Shown here piece after piece: positions 32,414-38,239 of a stretch of DNA of 38,239 nucleotides. Every line of letters begins with the position of its first letter. The stretch's first letter is position 1. Under the pieces are notes generated by a model. It was given only the letters and a program-made list of their open reading frames with translations. It did not search any database and was not told where the DNA came from. A program made the position numbers and the translations under genes. The stretch is from Oscillospiraceae bacterium (GTDB lineage Bacteria > Bacillota > Clostridia > Oscillospirales > Oscillospiraceae), in contig JAFTMI010000047.1 of NCBI GenBank assembly GCA_017452505.1, positions 1 through 38,239 on the forward strand, read 5' to 3'.

Positions 32414-34213
32414 ATGCGGATTTTATTTGATTCTCAGAAAACAGAACACAAATCGCCCTTCGGCACTTTAGCCGAAGGGCAATCCTGCTGTCTGCACATT
32501 CACATTCCCTGCTCTGTTGGGGCTGTAAAAGCGGAATGCGTTTTGGATTTGGAAGACGGCACACCCGGTACAGTCGCTCCCCTGCAAAAAGCGTCAACAC
32601 AAGGCGCATATGATGTTTGGAGCGGCAGCTTTACGCTGAAGCCAGGTCTGTATTTTTACTATTTTAAGATTTACAAACCGGAGGGTTCTTTCCGGTTATT
32701 TAAGCAAGGTCACCATACCAATATGGAAGCAGGTGACCGGTGGCAGCTTACCTGCACACCGGCAGATTTCACCACCCCGGACTGGGCAAAGGGCGCTGTG
32801 ATCTACCAGGTTTTCCCCGATCGTTTTTGCCGGGTCGAAAATTGCGACTTAACCGGCAAATTAGAACCTTATACCATTCATAATTCCTGGGACGAGGAAG
32901 TTGTTTGGCAGCCCAATGAAAAAGGCGAAGTGCTGAACAACGACTTTTTTGGTGGAAATTTCCGTGGAATTACCGAAAAGATGGACTATATTGCCTCTTT
33001 CGGCACAACGATTTTGTATCTCAATCCCATCAGCAAAGCCTTTTCCAATCACCGCTATGACACCGCTGATTACAAAACTCCCGACCCCATGCTGGGTACA
33101 GAGGAAGATTTTAAGGTCCTGTGTCAAGCTGCCCACAAAAAGGGTATCAAAGTGGTCTTGGATGGGGTGTTTTCCCATACCGGCTCCCGGAGCACCTATT
33201 TTGAATCAGCTGTCACAAGTAAAGATTCTCCCTACTATTCCTGGTATCAGTTCCACCAATATCCGGACAAATACGAAAGCTGGTGGGGATTCCATACCCT
33301 CCCCATTGTAAATAAATCAGACCCGGCTTTTATGGACTATATTTTCGGTAGTGATGATTCCGTCATTGCTCACTGGCTGAAGCTGGGCGCAGACGGTTTC
33401 CGCCTGGATGTGGCAGACGAGCTGCCCAACGAATTTATCGGAGCACTCAAAAAACGGCTGAGGCAGCTCCGCCCCGATGCGCTGCTCATCGGCGAGGTTT
33501 GGGAGGATGCATCCAACAAGATTTCTTACGGTGTCCGCCGAAAGTATTTTACTGACGGTGTGTTGGATTCCTGTATGAATTATCCCTTCCGCACCGCGAT
33601 TCTCAACTTCCTCCGGGGTAAAGATGATGGCGCAGCTTTCCGGAAAACGGTAATGACCATTGCGGAAAACTATCCCTCCCAAGTCCTTGCCTGCAATATG
33701 AATCTGCTGGGCAGCCACGACACGCCCCGGATCCTCACCGCCTTAGTCGATGATTTTGATTACACCCGGGAAGTTGCTGCAACAAAAAAGCTTTCCCCGG
33801 AAGTTTTGGAACAGGCAAAGGAAAAGCTTTTTACAGCGGCATTTCTCCAATACACTCTCCCCGGCGCGCCCAGCATCTACTACGGCGACGAGGCAGGTAT
33901 GGAGGGCCACAAAGACCCCTTCAACCGCCGTACCTACCCCTGGGGAAAGGTCGATCCCATTCTGCTGGGTCTTTACAGGTCCTTGGGAAATCTCCGCAAA
34001 GAGCACCCTGCGCTGCAGTTGGGTGACATTCGTTTTTCCCAGGCAGGAGCGGGAAAAATCGGCTTTAGCCGCTTCTATGCGGATAAAACTATAAAGATTT
34101 ATGTAAACCAAAACAGTGGTAACTGGGATATTCCGGAGGGCACTGTGCTGATGAGCCACCGACTGAACGGGCAAGCCCTTGCCCCCGGTGGATTCTGCAT
34201 TACGGAGGACTAA
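32414..34213 (+). CDS. GH13 alpha-glucan hydrolase (neopullulanase / cyclomaltodextrinase-like)
   Basis: A 599-residue alpha-amylase-family enzyme. An N-terminal beta-sandwich (about 1-115; FYYFKIYKP, TNMEAGDRW) resembles the carbohydrate-binding part of neopullulanase-type enzymes. The TIM barrel begins at WAKGAVIYQVFPDRF. The conserved regions are DGVFSHTG (region I, with Ser in place of the usual Asn), GFRLDVADE (nucleophile Asp332), LIGEVWED (acid/base Glu361) and LLGSHDTPR (Asp436). A short C-terminal beta domain follows. It has no signal peptide, so it acts in the cytoplasm, on glycogen or maltodextrins. Joined to glgA with a 2-base gap, it probably turns over or trims the polymer. A debranching or alpha-1,6 role is possible but cannot be proven here. 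Confidence 0.93.
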   Translation: MRILFDSQKTEHKSPFGTLAEGQSCCLHIHIPCSVGAVKAECVLDLEDGTPGTVAPLQKASTQGAYDVWSGSFTLKPGLYFYYFKIYKPEGSFRLFKQGHHTNMEAGDRWQLTCTPADFTTPDWAKGAVIYQVFPDRFCRVENCDLTGKLEPYTIHNSWDEEVVWQPNEKGEVLNNDFFGGNFRGITEKMDYIASFGTTILYLNPISKAFSNHRYDTADYKTPDPMLGTEEDFKVLCQAAHKKGIKVVLDGVFSHTGSRSTYFESAVTSKDSPYYSWYQFHQYPDKYESWWGFHTLPIVNKSDPAFMDYIFGSDDSVIAHWLKLGADGFRLDVADELPNEFIGALKKRLRQLRPDALLIGEVWEDASNKISYGVRRKYFTDGVLDSCMNYPFRTAILNFLRGKDDGAAFRKTVMTIAENYPSQVLACNMNLLGSHDTPRILTALVDDFDYTREVAATKKLSPEVLEQAKEKLFTAAFLQYTLPGAPSIYYGDEAGMEGHKDPFNRRTYPWGKVDPILLGLYRSLGNLRKEHPALQLGDIRFSQAGAGKIGFSRFYADKTIKIYVNQNSGNWDIPEGTVLMSHRLNGQALAPGGFCITED

Positions 34214-34214
34214 G

Positions 34215-34385
34215 ATGGAATACTTTTTCAGCGGTTATTGCCGCACTTTGGACAAAAGCCGTATGGTTGCTGTGGAAACCGAAGACGGAAAAGTTATCGA
34301 TGTAGATTGCTGCTTTGAAAACTGCATTCACGCCCCCAACTGCACCATTGCCCAAGAAATACGCGAATTAAGCGAAGATCAATAA
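34215..34385 (+). CDS. Small Cys-rich protein of the glycogen operon (56 residues), unrecognised
   Basis: A tiny open frame beginning MEYFFSGYCRTLDKSRMV with GGAGG only a few bases before its ATG, 2 bases after the amylase stop. It has no signal or membrane segment. Five cysteines stand out: one in GYCRT and four in the segment VDCCFENCIHAPNCTIAQE, a spacing (C-C-x4-C-x5-C) that could bind zinc or iron-sulfur, or form disulfides. The rest is acidic and ends EIRELSEDQ. I do not recognise a family. The tight spacing on both sides (16 bases to lrgA) suggests co-transcription and a real gene; only 56 residues means mass-spectrometry or conservation evidence is needed for certainty. Confidence 0.72.
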   Translation: MEYFFSGYCRTLDKSRMVAVETEDGKVIDVDCCFENCIHAPNCTIAQEIRELSEDQ

Positions 34386-34400
34386 ACAAAGAGGATCTCT

Positions 34401-34754
34401 ATGAAATACATTACCCAATTACTGTATATTCTTCTGTTTTCCGGATTGGGAGAGCTGCTGGAGCGGGTCATTCCCCTTCCCATTCCCGCCGCGATCTACG
34501 GACTTGTACTGCTGCTGATTGCACTGGCCACAGGGATCTTGAAAACTGCACAGGTGCAGGATGCTGCCAATTGGCTGATCTCCGTTATGCCGGTCTTATA
34601 TGTACCGATCTGTGTAAAAATTTTGGAATACTGGGGTGTTATCTCCCAAAACGCAGCGGCAATCATCACCATTATCGTTGTTTCTACATTCCTGGTATTG
34701 GGTGTCAGTGGATTGGTGACACAATGGCTGATCAAAAGGGGGAAACGCAAATGA
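34401..34754 (+). CDS. lrgA: LrgA/CidA-family holin-like membrane protein
   Basis: A 117-residue protein of four hydrophobic helices. LPIPAAIYGLVLLLIAL is the conserved LrgA/CidA segment, followed by LISVMPVLYVPICVKILEYWGVI. It is holin-like and is linked in Firmicutes to murein hydrolase control, programmed lysis, and more recently to pyruvate uptake (LrgAB and PftAB). AGAGGA precedes ATG 34401. The stop overlaps the start of the LrgB gene by 4 bases (ATGA). Whether this pair is of the Cid or the Lrg kind cannot be told by sequence alone. No LytSR two-component genes are near. Confidence 0.92.
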   Translation: MKYITQLLYILLFSGLGELLERVIPLPIPAAIYGLVLLLIALATGILKTAQVQDAANWLISVMPVLYVPICVKILEYWGVISQNAAAIITIIVVSTFLVLGVSGLVTQWLIKRGKRK

Positions 34755-35443
34755 CAGAACTTCTGCAAGGCATTTCCCTTTTCCCTTTACTGCTGACATT
34801 GGCTACATATCAACTGGGGTTATGGTGTCAGAAAAAGACCCGCTCGCCCCTTTGCAATCCACTGCTGATCGCAACTGCGCTGTCCATCGCCGTCCTGCTG
34901 TTAACAGATTTTGATCTGCAGCTCTATCAAACCCGTTCCGGTTGGATCACCTGGCTGCTAACACCGGCTACGGTCAGTCTGGCCGTGCCCCTTTACGGAC
35001 AGCTAAAGGCCTTCAAAAACCAAATAGGTGCCATTTTGGTCGGTGTTGCCGCAGGCACTGTAACAAGCCTGTTTTTCATCGGTGTCCTTTGCGGAGTTTG
35101 GCAGCTGGACACAGCTTTGACCGTATCCCTGCTGCCCAAATCCATCACCACCGCCATCGGCGTGGTCCTCTCGGAACAAAACGGCGGCATTCCCGCACTG
35201 ACCTCCGCGGCTATTGTGATCACCGGCATTTTGGGCAACCTGGTAGGTTCTTTTGCATGCAAGATCCTGCGAATCACAGACCCCATTGCCCAAGGCGTAG
35301 GTTTAGGCACCGCATCCCATGTGATCGGTACCTCCCGGGCTACCGAGATTGATCCTTTGGCTGGAGCTGTCAGCAGTTTATCCCTGGTGGTAGCCGGTAT
35401 CCTTACATCTGTTTTATTCCCTTTGGTATTACTTTTACGCTAA
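34751..35443 (+). CDS. lrgB: LrgB/CidB-family membrane protein
   Basis: A 230-residue protein with about seven membrane segments. Marks are LLPKSITTAIGVVLSEQNGGIPALTSAAIVITGILGN and the end GLGTASHVIGTSRATEIDPLAGAVSSLSLVVAGILT, both diagnostic for LrgB. The correct start is ATG 34751, which overlaps the lrgA stop; an upstream in-frame extension over lrgA is only a shadow. It acts with LrgA as a membrane complex for murein-hydrolase control or pyruvate transport. A strong bidirectional terminator begins at its stop codon. Typical length. Confidence 0.95.
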   Translation: MTELLQGISLFPLLLTLATYQLGLWCQKKTRSPLCNPLLIATALSIAVLLLTDFDLQLYQTRSGWITWLLTPATVSLAVPLYGQLKAFKNQIGAILVGVAAGTVTSLFFIGVLCGVWQLDTALTVSLLPKSITTAIGVVLSEQNGGIPALTSAAIVITGILGNLVGSFACKILRITDPIAQGVGLGTASHVIGTSRATEIDPLAGAVSSLSLVVAGILTSVLFPLVLLLR

Positions 35444-35471
35444 AAAAGCTGCCGTAAACGGCAGCTTTTTT
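35442..35471. terminator. Bidirectional terminator between lrgB and AEC carrier
   Basis: A 13 bp perfect stem AAAAAAGCTGCCG / CGGCAGCTTTTTT with a 4-base loop. The A/T-runs at the base give a T-tail in both directions; it is shared by the converging genes, whose stop codons touch it. Confidence 0.92.
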
Positions 35472-36393
35472 ATCTATATAATTCGGTTATGTAAAGCCAT
35501 AGCGGAATGGTAAGACAGCTAAGAATGGAAGTCAGTGGGATCAGCTTTGCGCCCAGCGAGCAATCCTTGCCGATCAGCCGGGGATATATGACCGGATTCA
35601 GGCCGCAAGGCATTGCCGCCATAAACACTGCGTAGGGATATACCGGTCCAGGCAACACTATAAACTGCCGCAGCAACATACAAATCCCAAAAACACCTGC
35701 CGGCAAAATCAAAAGCCGAATGACGCAGAACACCCAAGTCTGCCAAGTAGGCAGCAGTTCCTTCAAAGTAAATCCGGAAAGCACAAACCCAACCAAGAGC
35801 ATACTCACCGGTCCCACCGCACTGCCGGCATTACCCGCCACGGTAGAAATCACATCCGGCAGCTGAATACCGGTAAGGCCGACCAGTATGCCCAAGGCAA
35901 TCGCAATCGTAGTCACATTGCACAGAGATTTGGCAGATACCTTTTTGTCCATTAGCTGCGCAACACCGAAGGTGTAGCAGTACAGCGCAATGGGCAAGCA
36001 AAACACCATCATATCATTCATAGCCGCCTCACCAAAGGCGTTTTCCACAAGCACATATCCAAAAAATGCATAATTGGCGACGGTAGTAGAGTAGTTATAA
36101 ACCTTCCGGGCGTACTGATCCTTTGTCAAAAGCTTTCCAACCAGCACTCCCGCCAGAATCAGCAGTCCCAAAATACCCAGCGCGATAAAGACGGTCACAT
36201 AATTGTTCTGCAGATAGGATACCGTAAAATTGCGAGAGAAGTTCAGAAACATCTTGCAGGGCAGCAACAAATTCACCAGCAAAAAGCTTAAGATGCTGCT
36301 TTTTTGCGCCATATCTTTTCGCCACCTGCCCAAAACAATGCCGGCAATAATGAATATGTAAAGAACCAACATCTGCTTTAACAAAACAGCCAC
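35470..36393 (-). CDS. AEC-family (auxin efflux carrier) transporter
   Basis: A 307-residue membrane protein with about ten helices in two inverted halves. Typical segments are FLLVNLLLPCKMFLNFSRNF near helix 2 and the C-terminal FMAAMPCGLNPVIYPRLIGKD, matching the AEC MPxxxNxxxxA pattern, where Asn is conserved. Bacterial members move malate, malonate or other small organic acids; this substrate is unknown. The start is set at the GTG at 36393, about 7 bases after GGAGAGG; the longer reading has no ribosome site and would cover the promoter at 36427-36455. It is divergent from cooS, so both might serve related organic-acid or C1 metabolism, but no direct evidence exists. Confidence 0.88.
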   Translation of the reverse strand: MAVLLKQMLVLYIFIIAGIVLGRWRKDMAQKSSILSFLLVNLLLPCKMFLNFSRNFTVSYLQNNYVTVFIALGILGLLILAGVLVGKLLTKDQYARKVYNYSTTVANYAFFGYVLVENAFGEAAMNDMMVFCLPIALYCYTFGVAQLMDKKVSAKSLCNVTTIAIALGILVGLTGIQLPDVISTVAGNAGSAVGPVSMLLVGFVLSGFTLKELLPTWQTWVFCVIRLLILPAGVFGICMLLRQFIVLPGPVYPYAVFMAAMPCGLNPVIYPRLIGKDCSLGAKLIPLTSILSCLTIPLWLYITELYR

Positions 36394-36426
36394 AGCATTT
36401 CCTCTCCTTTGTACAAATTGCGTTGT

Positions 36427-36455
36427 ATTATACCACCGTTTTTGGGCAGTGTCAA
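36427..36455 (-). promoter_or_regulatory. Perfect sigma-A promoter of AEC carrier gene
   Basis: Minus-strand TTGACA (36450-36455), 17-base spacer, TATAAT (36427-36432), both exact consensus, about 34 bases before the GTG start. Confidence 0.85.
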
Positions 36456-36527
36456 TCTCCTCCAAAGGAAACCGGGACATCCCCTCCCAGGGGATGGAAA
36501 TTCCGTCGATTTATGGGCAAATAACCA

Positions 36528-36556
36528 TTGACTTTTGAGCCTAAAGGCATTAGAAT
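36528..36556 (+). promoter_or_regulatory. Promoter of cooS
   Basis: TTGACT (36528-36533), 17-base spacer, TAGAAT (36551-36556). It is followed by a palindrome at 36572-36593 and the AGGAGG site at 36606-36611. Confidence 0.65.
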
Positions 36557-36571
36557 AATACTGATGTACTA

Positions 36572-36593
36572 TGCGCCAATATGCATTGGTGCA
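36572..36593. promoter_or_regulatory. Palindrome in cooS leader, possible operator
   Basis: Half-sites TGCGCCAAT and ATTGGTGCA flank ATGC (8 of 9 pairs, plus one G-T). It begins about 16 bases after the -10 box, so a bound protein would block polymerase, or the RNA could fold. It does not look like the CooA, FNR or Rex consensus. Confidence 0.5.
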
Positions 36594-36619
36594 AAATCAA
36601 CAAATAGGAGGAAATCACA

Positions 36620-38239
36620 TTGAAGGATTGGGCATTCACTACGTCTGTTGAAGAAATGGAAGCTGCCACCAACGAGCTGTTGGAAACCGCTCATAAGGTC
36701 GGCGCTGACACTTGGCAGCAGCGCGTCAAGAATCAATCTCCCCACTGTGGATTCGGCGAAGGCGGTACTTGCTGCCGGATCTGCTCCATGGGCCCCTGCC
36801 GTATCACCCCCAAGAGCCCCCGCGGTATCTGTGGCTGTGACGTGCACGGCATCGTCGCCCGTAACTACCTGCGTTTCACCGTAGGCGGTACTGCGGCTCA
36901 CTCTGACCACGGCCGCGAAATTATGCACACCCTGCACCAGACCCGCGAGGGCGGCAACTATCAGGTCAAGGATCCTGAAAAGCTGATCCGCATCGCCAAG
37001 GAGTGGGGCGTGGAGACCGAAGGCAAGGACATTTACGATCTGGCCCATGAGATGGCTGAGATCGGCCTGCTGGAGTACGGCAAGCCCTTCGGCACCCAGC
37101 GCTTTGTTGAGCGCGCTCCCGAGTACACCCAGAAGCTGTGGGAAGCTGCTGAGATCACCCCCCGTGCCATCGACCGGGAAGTTTCCCAGTCCATGCACAT
37201 GACCCATATGGGTTGTTCCTCTCTGGCTGAGGCACTGATCCGTCAGTCCCTGCGTGCCGGTTTGAGTGACGGTTGGGGCGGCTCTATGATGGGCACTGAG
37301 TTCTCCGACGTTATGTTTGGCACTCCCCGTCCCATCGACACCGAAGCAAACATCGGCGTTATGGAGAAGGAAAACGTGAACATCGTTGTTCACGGTCACG
37401 ATCCTTCCCTGTCTGAAATGATCGTCTACTATGCAAACGATCCCGAAATGATCGCCTACGCCAAGTCTATGGGCGCCAAGGGCATCACCATTTCCGGCGT
37501 TTGCTGTACCTCCAACGAAGTGGCCATGCGTCATGGTATCCCCATGGCAGGTAACTTCCTGAACCAGGAAAATGTGGTACTTACCGGTGCCTGCGAAGCC
37601 ATTGTTGTGGACGTGCAGTGCATCTTCCCCGCACTGGGCCCCCTGTCCAAGTGCTTCCATACCAAGTTCATCACCACCTCTCCCATTGCCCGTATGCCCG
37701 ACTCCGAGTTCATTCAGTTCTCCGCTGAGACCGCAGGCGATAACGCGAAGGCAATCGTGAAGATGGCCATTGAGAACTTCAAGAACCGTAAGGCCGAGCT
37801 GGTCAACATTCCCAACCAGAAGCAGAAGGCAAGAGTCGGCTACTCCGTCGAAGCCATCAAGAAGGTTCTGGACACCGTCGCCAACACCCAGCTGGACGAG
37901 CTGGGCACCACCAAGCCTCTGGTTGAGTGCGTGCATTCCGGCGTTCTGCGTGGTGCTGTGGCAATGGTTGGCTGTAACAACCCCAAGGTCCGTCCCGACA
38001 CCGCTCACATCGAGCTGATGAAGAAGATGCTGGAAAACGACATCATCGTCATCACCACCGGCTGCTCCGCACAGGCTGCTGCCAAGGCCGGTCTGATGGA
38101 CCCCGTACAGGCAAGAGAGTACTGCGGCGCAGGTCTGAAGCGTGTTTGCGAGCTGGCTAACATTCCTCCCGTGCTGCACATGGGCTCCTGCGTGGACATC
38201 TCCCGTATGATGATCCTGGCTTCCGACATCGCCAAGGAC
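36620..38239 (+). CDS. cooS: Anaerobic Ni-Fe carbon monoxide dehydrogenase catalytic subunit CooS (C-terminal end beyond window)
   Basis: 540 codons of a protein usually about 620-640 residues long, open at the right edge. It oxidises CO to CO2 or the reverse. A TTG start at 36620 fits AGGAGG 8 bases before it. Cluster ligands can be followed: Cys43 and Cys51 (D cluster, at the dimer interface), Cys52, Cys55, Cys60 and Cys71 (B cluster, in GGTCCRICSMGPC...GIC), and for the Ni-containing C cluster His258/His260 in VVHGHDP, Cys295 in GVCCTS, Cys334 in VDVQC, Cys452 in VGCNN, Cys482 in TTGCSA and Cys524 in MGSCVD. The final conserved Lys lies outside. B-cluster spacing is a few residues shorter than in Carboxydothermus CooS-II. 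The antisense 536-codon open frame is a shadow. Partners (acsB, cooC, cooF) are not visible. Confidence 0.95.
   Translation, partial: MKDWAFTTSVEEMEAATNELLETAHKVGADTWQQRVKNQSPHCGFGEGGTCCRICSMGPCRITPKSPRGICGCDVHGIVARNYLRFTVGGTAAHSDHGREIMHTLHQTREGGNYQVKDPEKLIRIAKEWGVETEGKDIYDLAHEMAEIGLLEYGKPFGTQRFVERAPEYTQKLWEAAEITPRAIDREVSQSMHMTHMGCSSLAEALIRQSLRAGLSDGWGGSMMGTEFSDVMFGTPRPIDTEANIGVMEKENVNIVVHGHDPSLSEMIVYYANDPEMIAYAKSMGAKGITISGVCCTSNEVAMRHGIPMAGNFLNQENVVLTGACEAIVVDVQCIFPALGPLSKCFHTKFITTSPIARMPDSEFIQFSAETAGDNAKAIVKMAIENFKNRKAELVNIPNQKQKARVGYSVEAIKKVLDTVANTQLDELGTTKPLVECVHSGVLRGAVAMVGCNNPKVRPDTAHIELMKKMLENDIIVITTGCSAQAAAKAGLMDPVQAREYCGAGLKRVCELANIPPVLHMGSCVDISRMMILASDIAKD

Noticed and set aside
36569-38179. 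536-codon open frame on the minus strand
   Set aside because: It is antisense to cooS, whose plus-strand frame shows all iron-sulfur and nickel ligands. The minus frame is low-complexity Gly/Val/His-rich, without a family or ribosome site.
1-38239. CRISPR arrays, prophage or transposase genes
   Set aside because: No spaced direct-repeat series and no integrase, transposase or capsid-like protein was found in any frame.

Overview
The window reads as chromosome of a strictly anaerobic, Gram-positive Firmicute of the class Clostridia, most likely an Oscillospiraceae/Ruminococcaceae-like gut commensal. This is an inference from gene content and style: sigma-A promoters of TTGACA-N17-TATAAT type, AGGAGG ribosome binding sites, KtrAB potassium uptake, an ECF riboflavin transporter under an FMN riboswitch, the GlgC/GlgD pair typical of Firmicutes, DUF4358/DHHW/MBOAT surface genes, and a Ni-Fe carbon monoxide dehydrogenase. 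Base composition is near half G+C, except for one AT-rich insert around 13.2-14.5 kb. No sporulation genes, rRNA, tRNA, CRISPR array, phage or insertion-sequence transposase was seen.

Layout. 1-6.9 kb (minus): a housekeeping run ktrB, ktrA, SpoU-type rRNA methylase, dprA, topA, trmFO (cut by the left edge), mostly coupled by 4-base overlaps. Two roughly 280-310 bp non-coding elements of shared architecture sit on either side of ktrB. 7.3-11.5 kb (minus): a five-gene unit mntP, vanZ-like, DUF4358 lipoprotein, MBOAT acyltransferase, DHHW/AlgX-like protein, read from a perfect consensus promoter; it suggests manganese homeostasis transcribed together with modification of a surface polymer. 11.6-13.2 kb: a CDF metal exporter divergent from a TetR regulator with a palindrome between them. 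13.2-14.5 kb: an AT-rich island holding an XRE-HTH membrane protein. 14.5-20.7 kb (minus): lysS-greA, then ftsE-ftsX-M23 hydrolase-S41 protease, a cell-division peptidoglycan-hydrolysis module. 20.8-22.9 kb (minus): a PucR/CdaR-type regulator with repeated upstream sites, and an RsuA-type pseudouridine synthase. 22.9-24.5 kb (plus): a DUF4830 protein and riboswitch-controlled ribU. 24.5-27.4 kb (minus): an unusual ABC exporter with an N-terminal extension and zinc ribbon, plus its DUF1854 partner. 27.6-35.4 kb (plus): an alkaline-phosphatase-superfamily protein, the glycogen operon glgC-glgD-glgA-GH13 amylase, a tiny Cys-rich protein, and lrgA-lrgB. 35.5-36.4 kb (minus): an AEC-family carrier. 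36.6 kb to the right edge (plus): cooS with a TTG start, truncated by the window.

Themes. Glycogen synthesis and an alpha-glucan hydrolase are co-transcribed. FtsEX sits beside a LytM-type hydrolase with intact zinc ligands, so it probably gates that enzyme. CooS points to CO/CO2 metabolism, probably Wood-Ljungdahl or energy conservation, but its partners lie outside the window. The less ordinary items are the paired inverted-repeat elements around ktrB, the mntP/MBOAT operon, the ABC-DUF1854 pair, the small Cys-rich protein of the glycogen operon, and the palindrome in the cooS leader.
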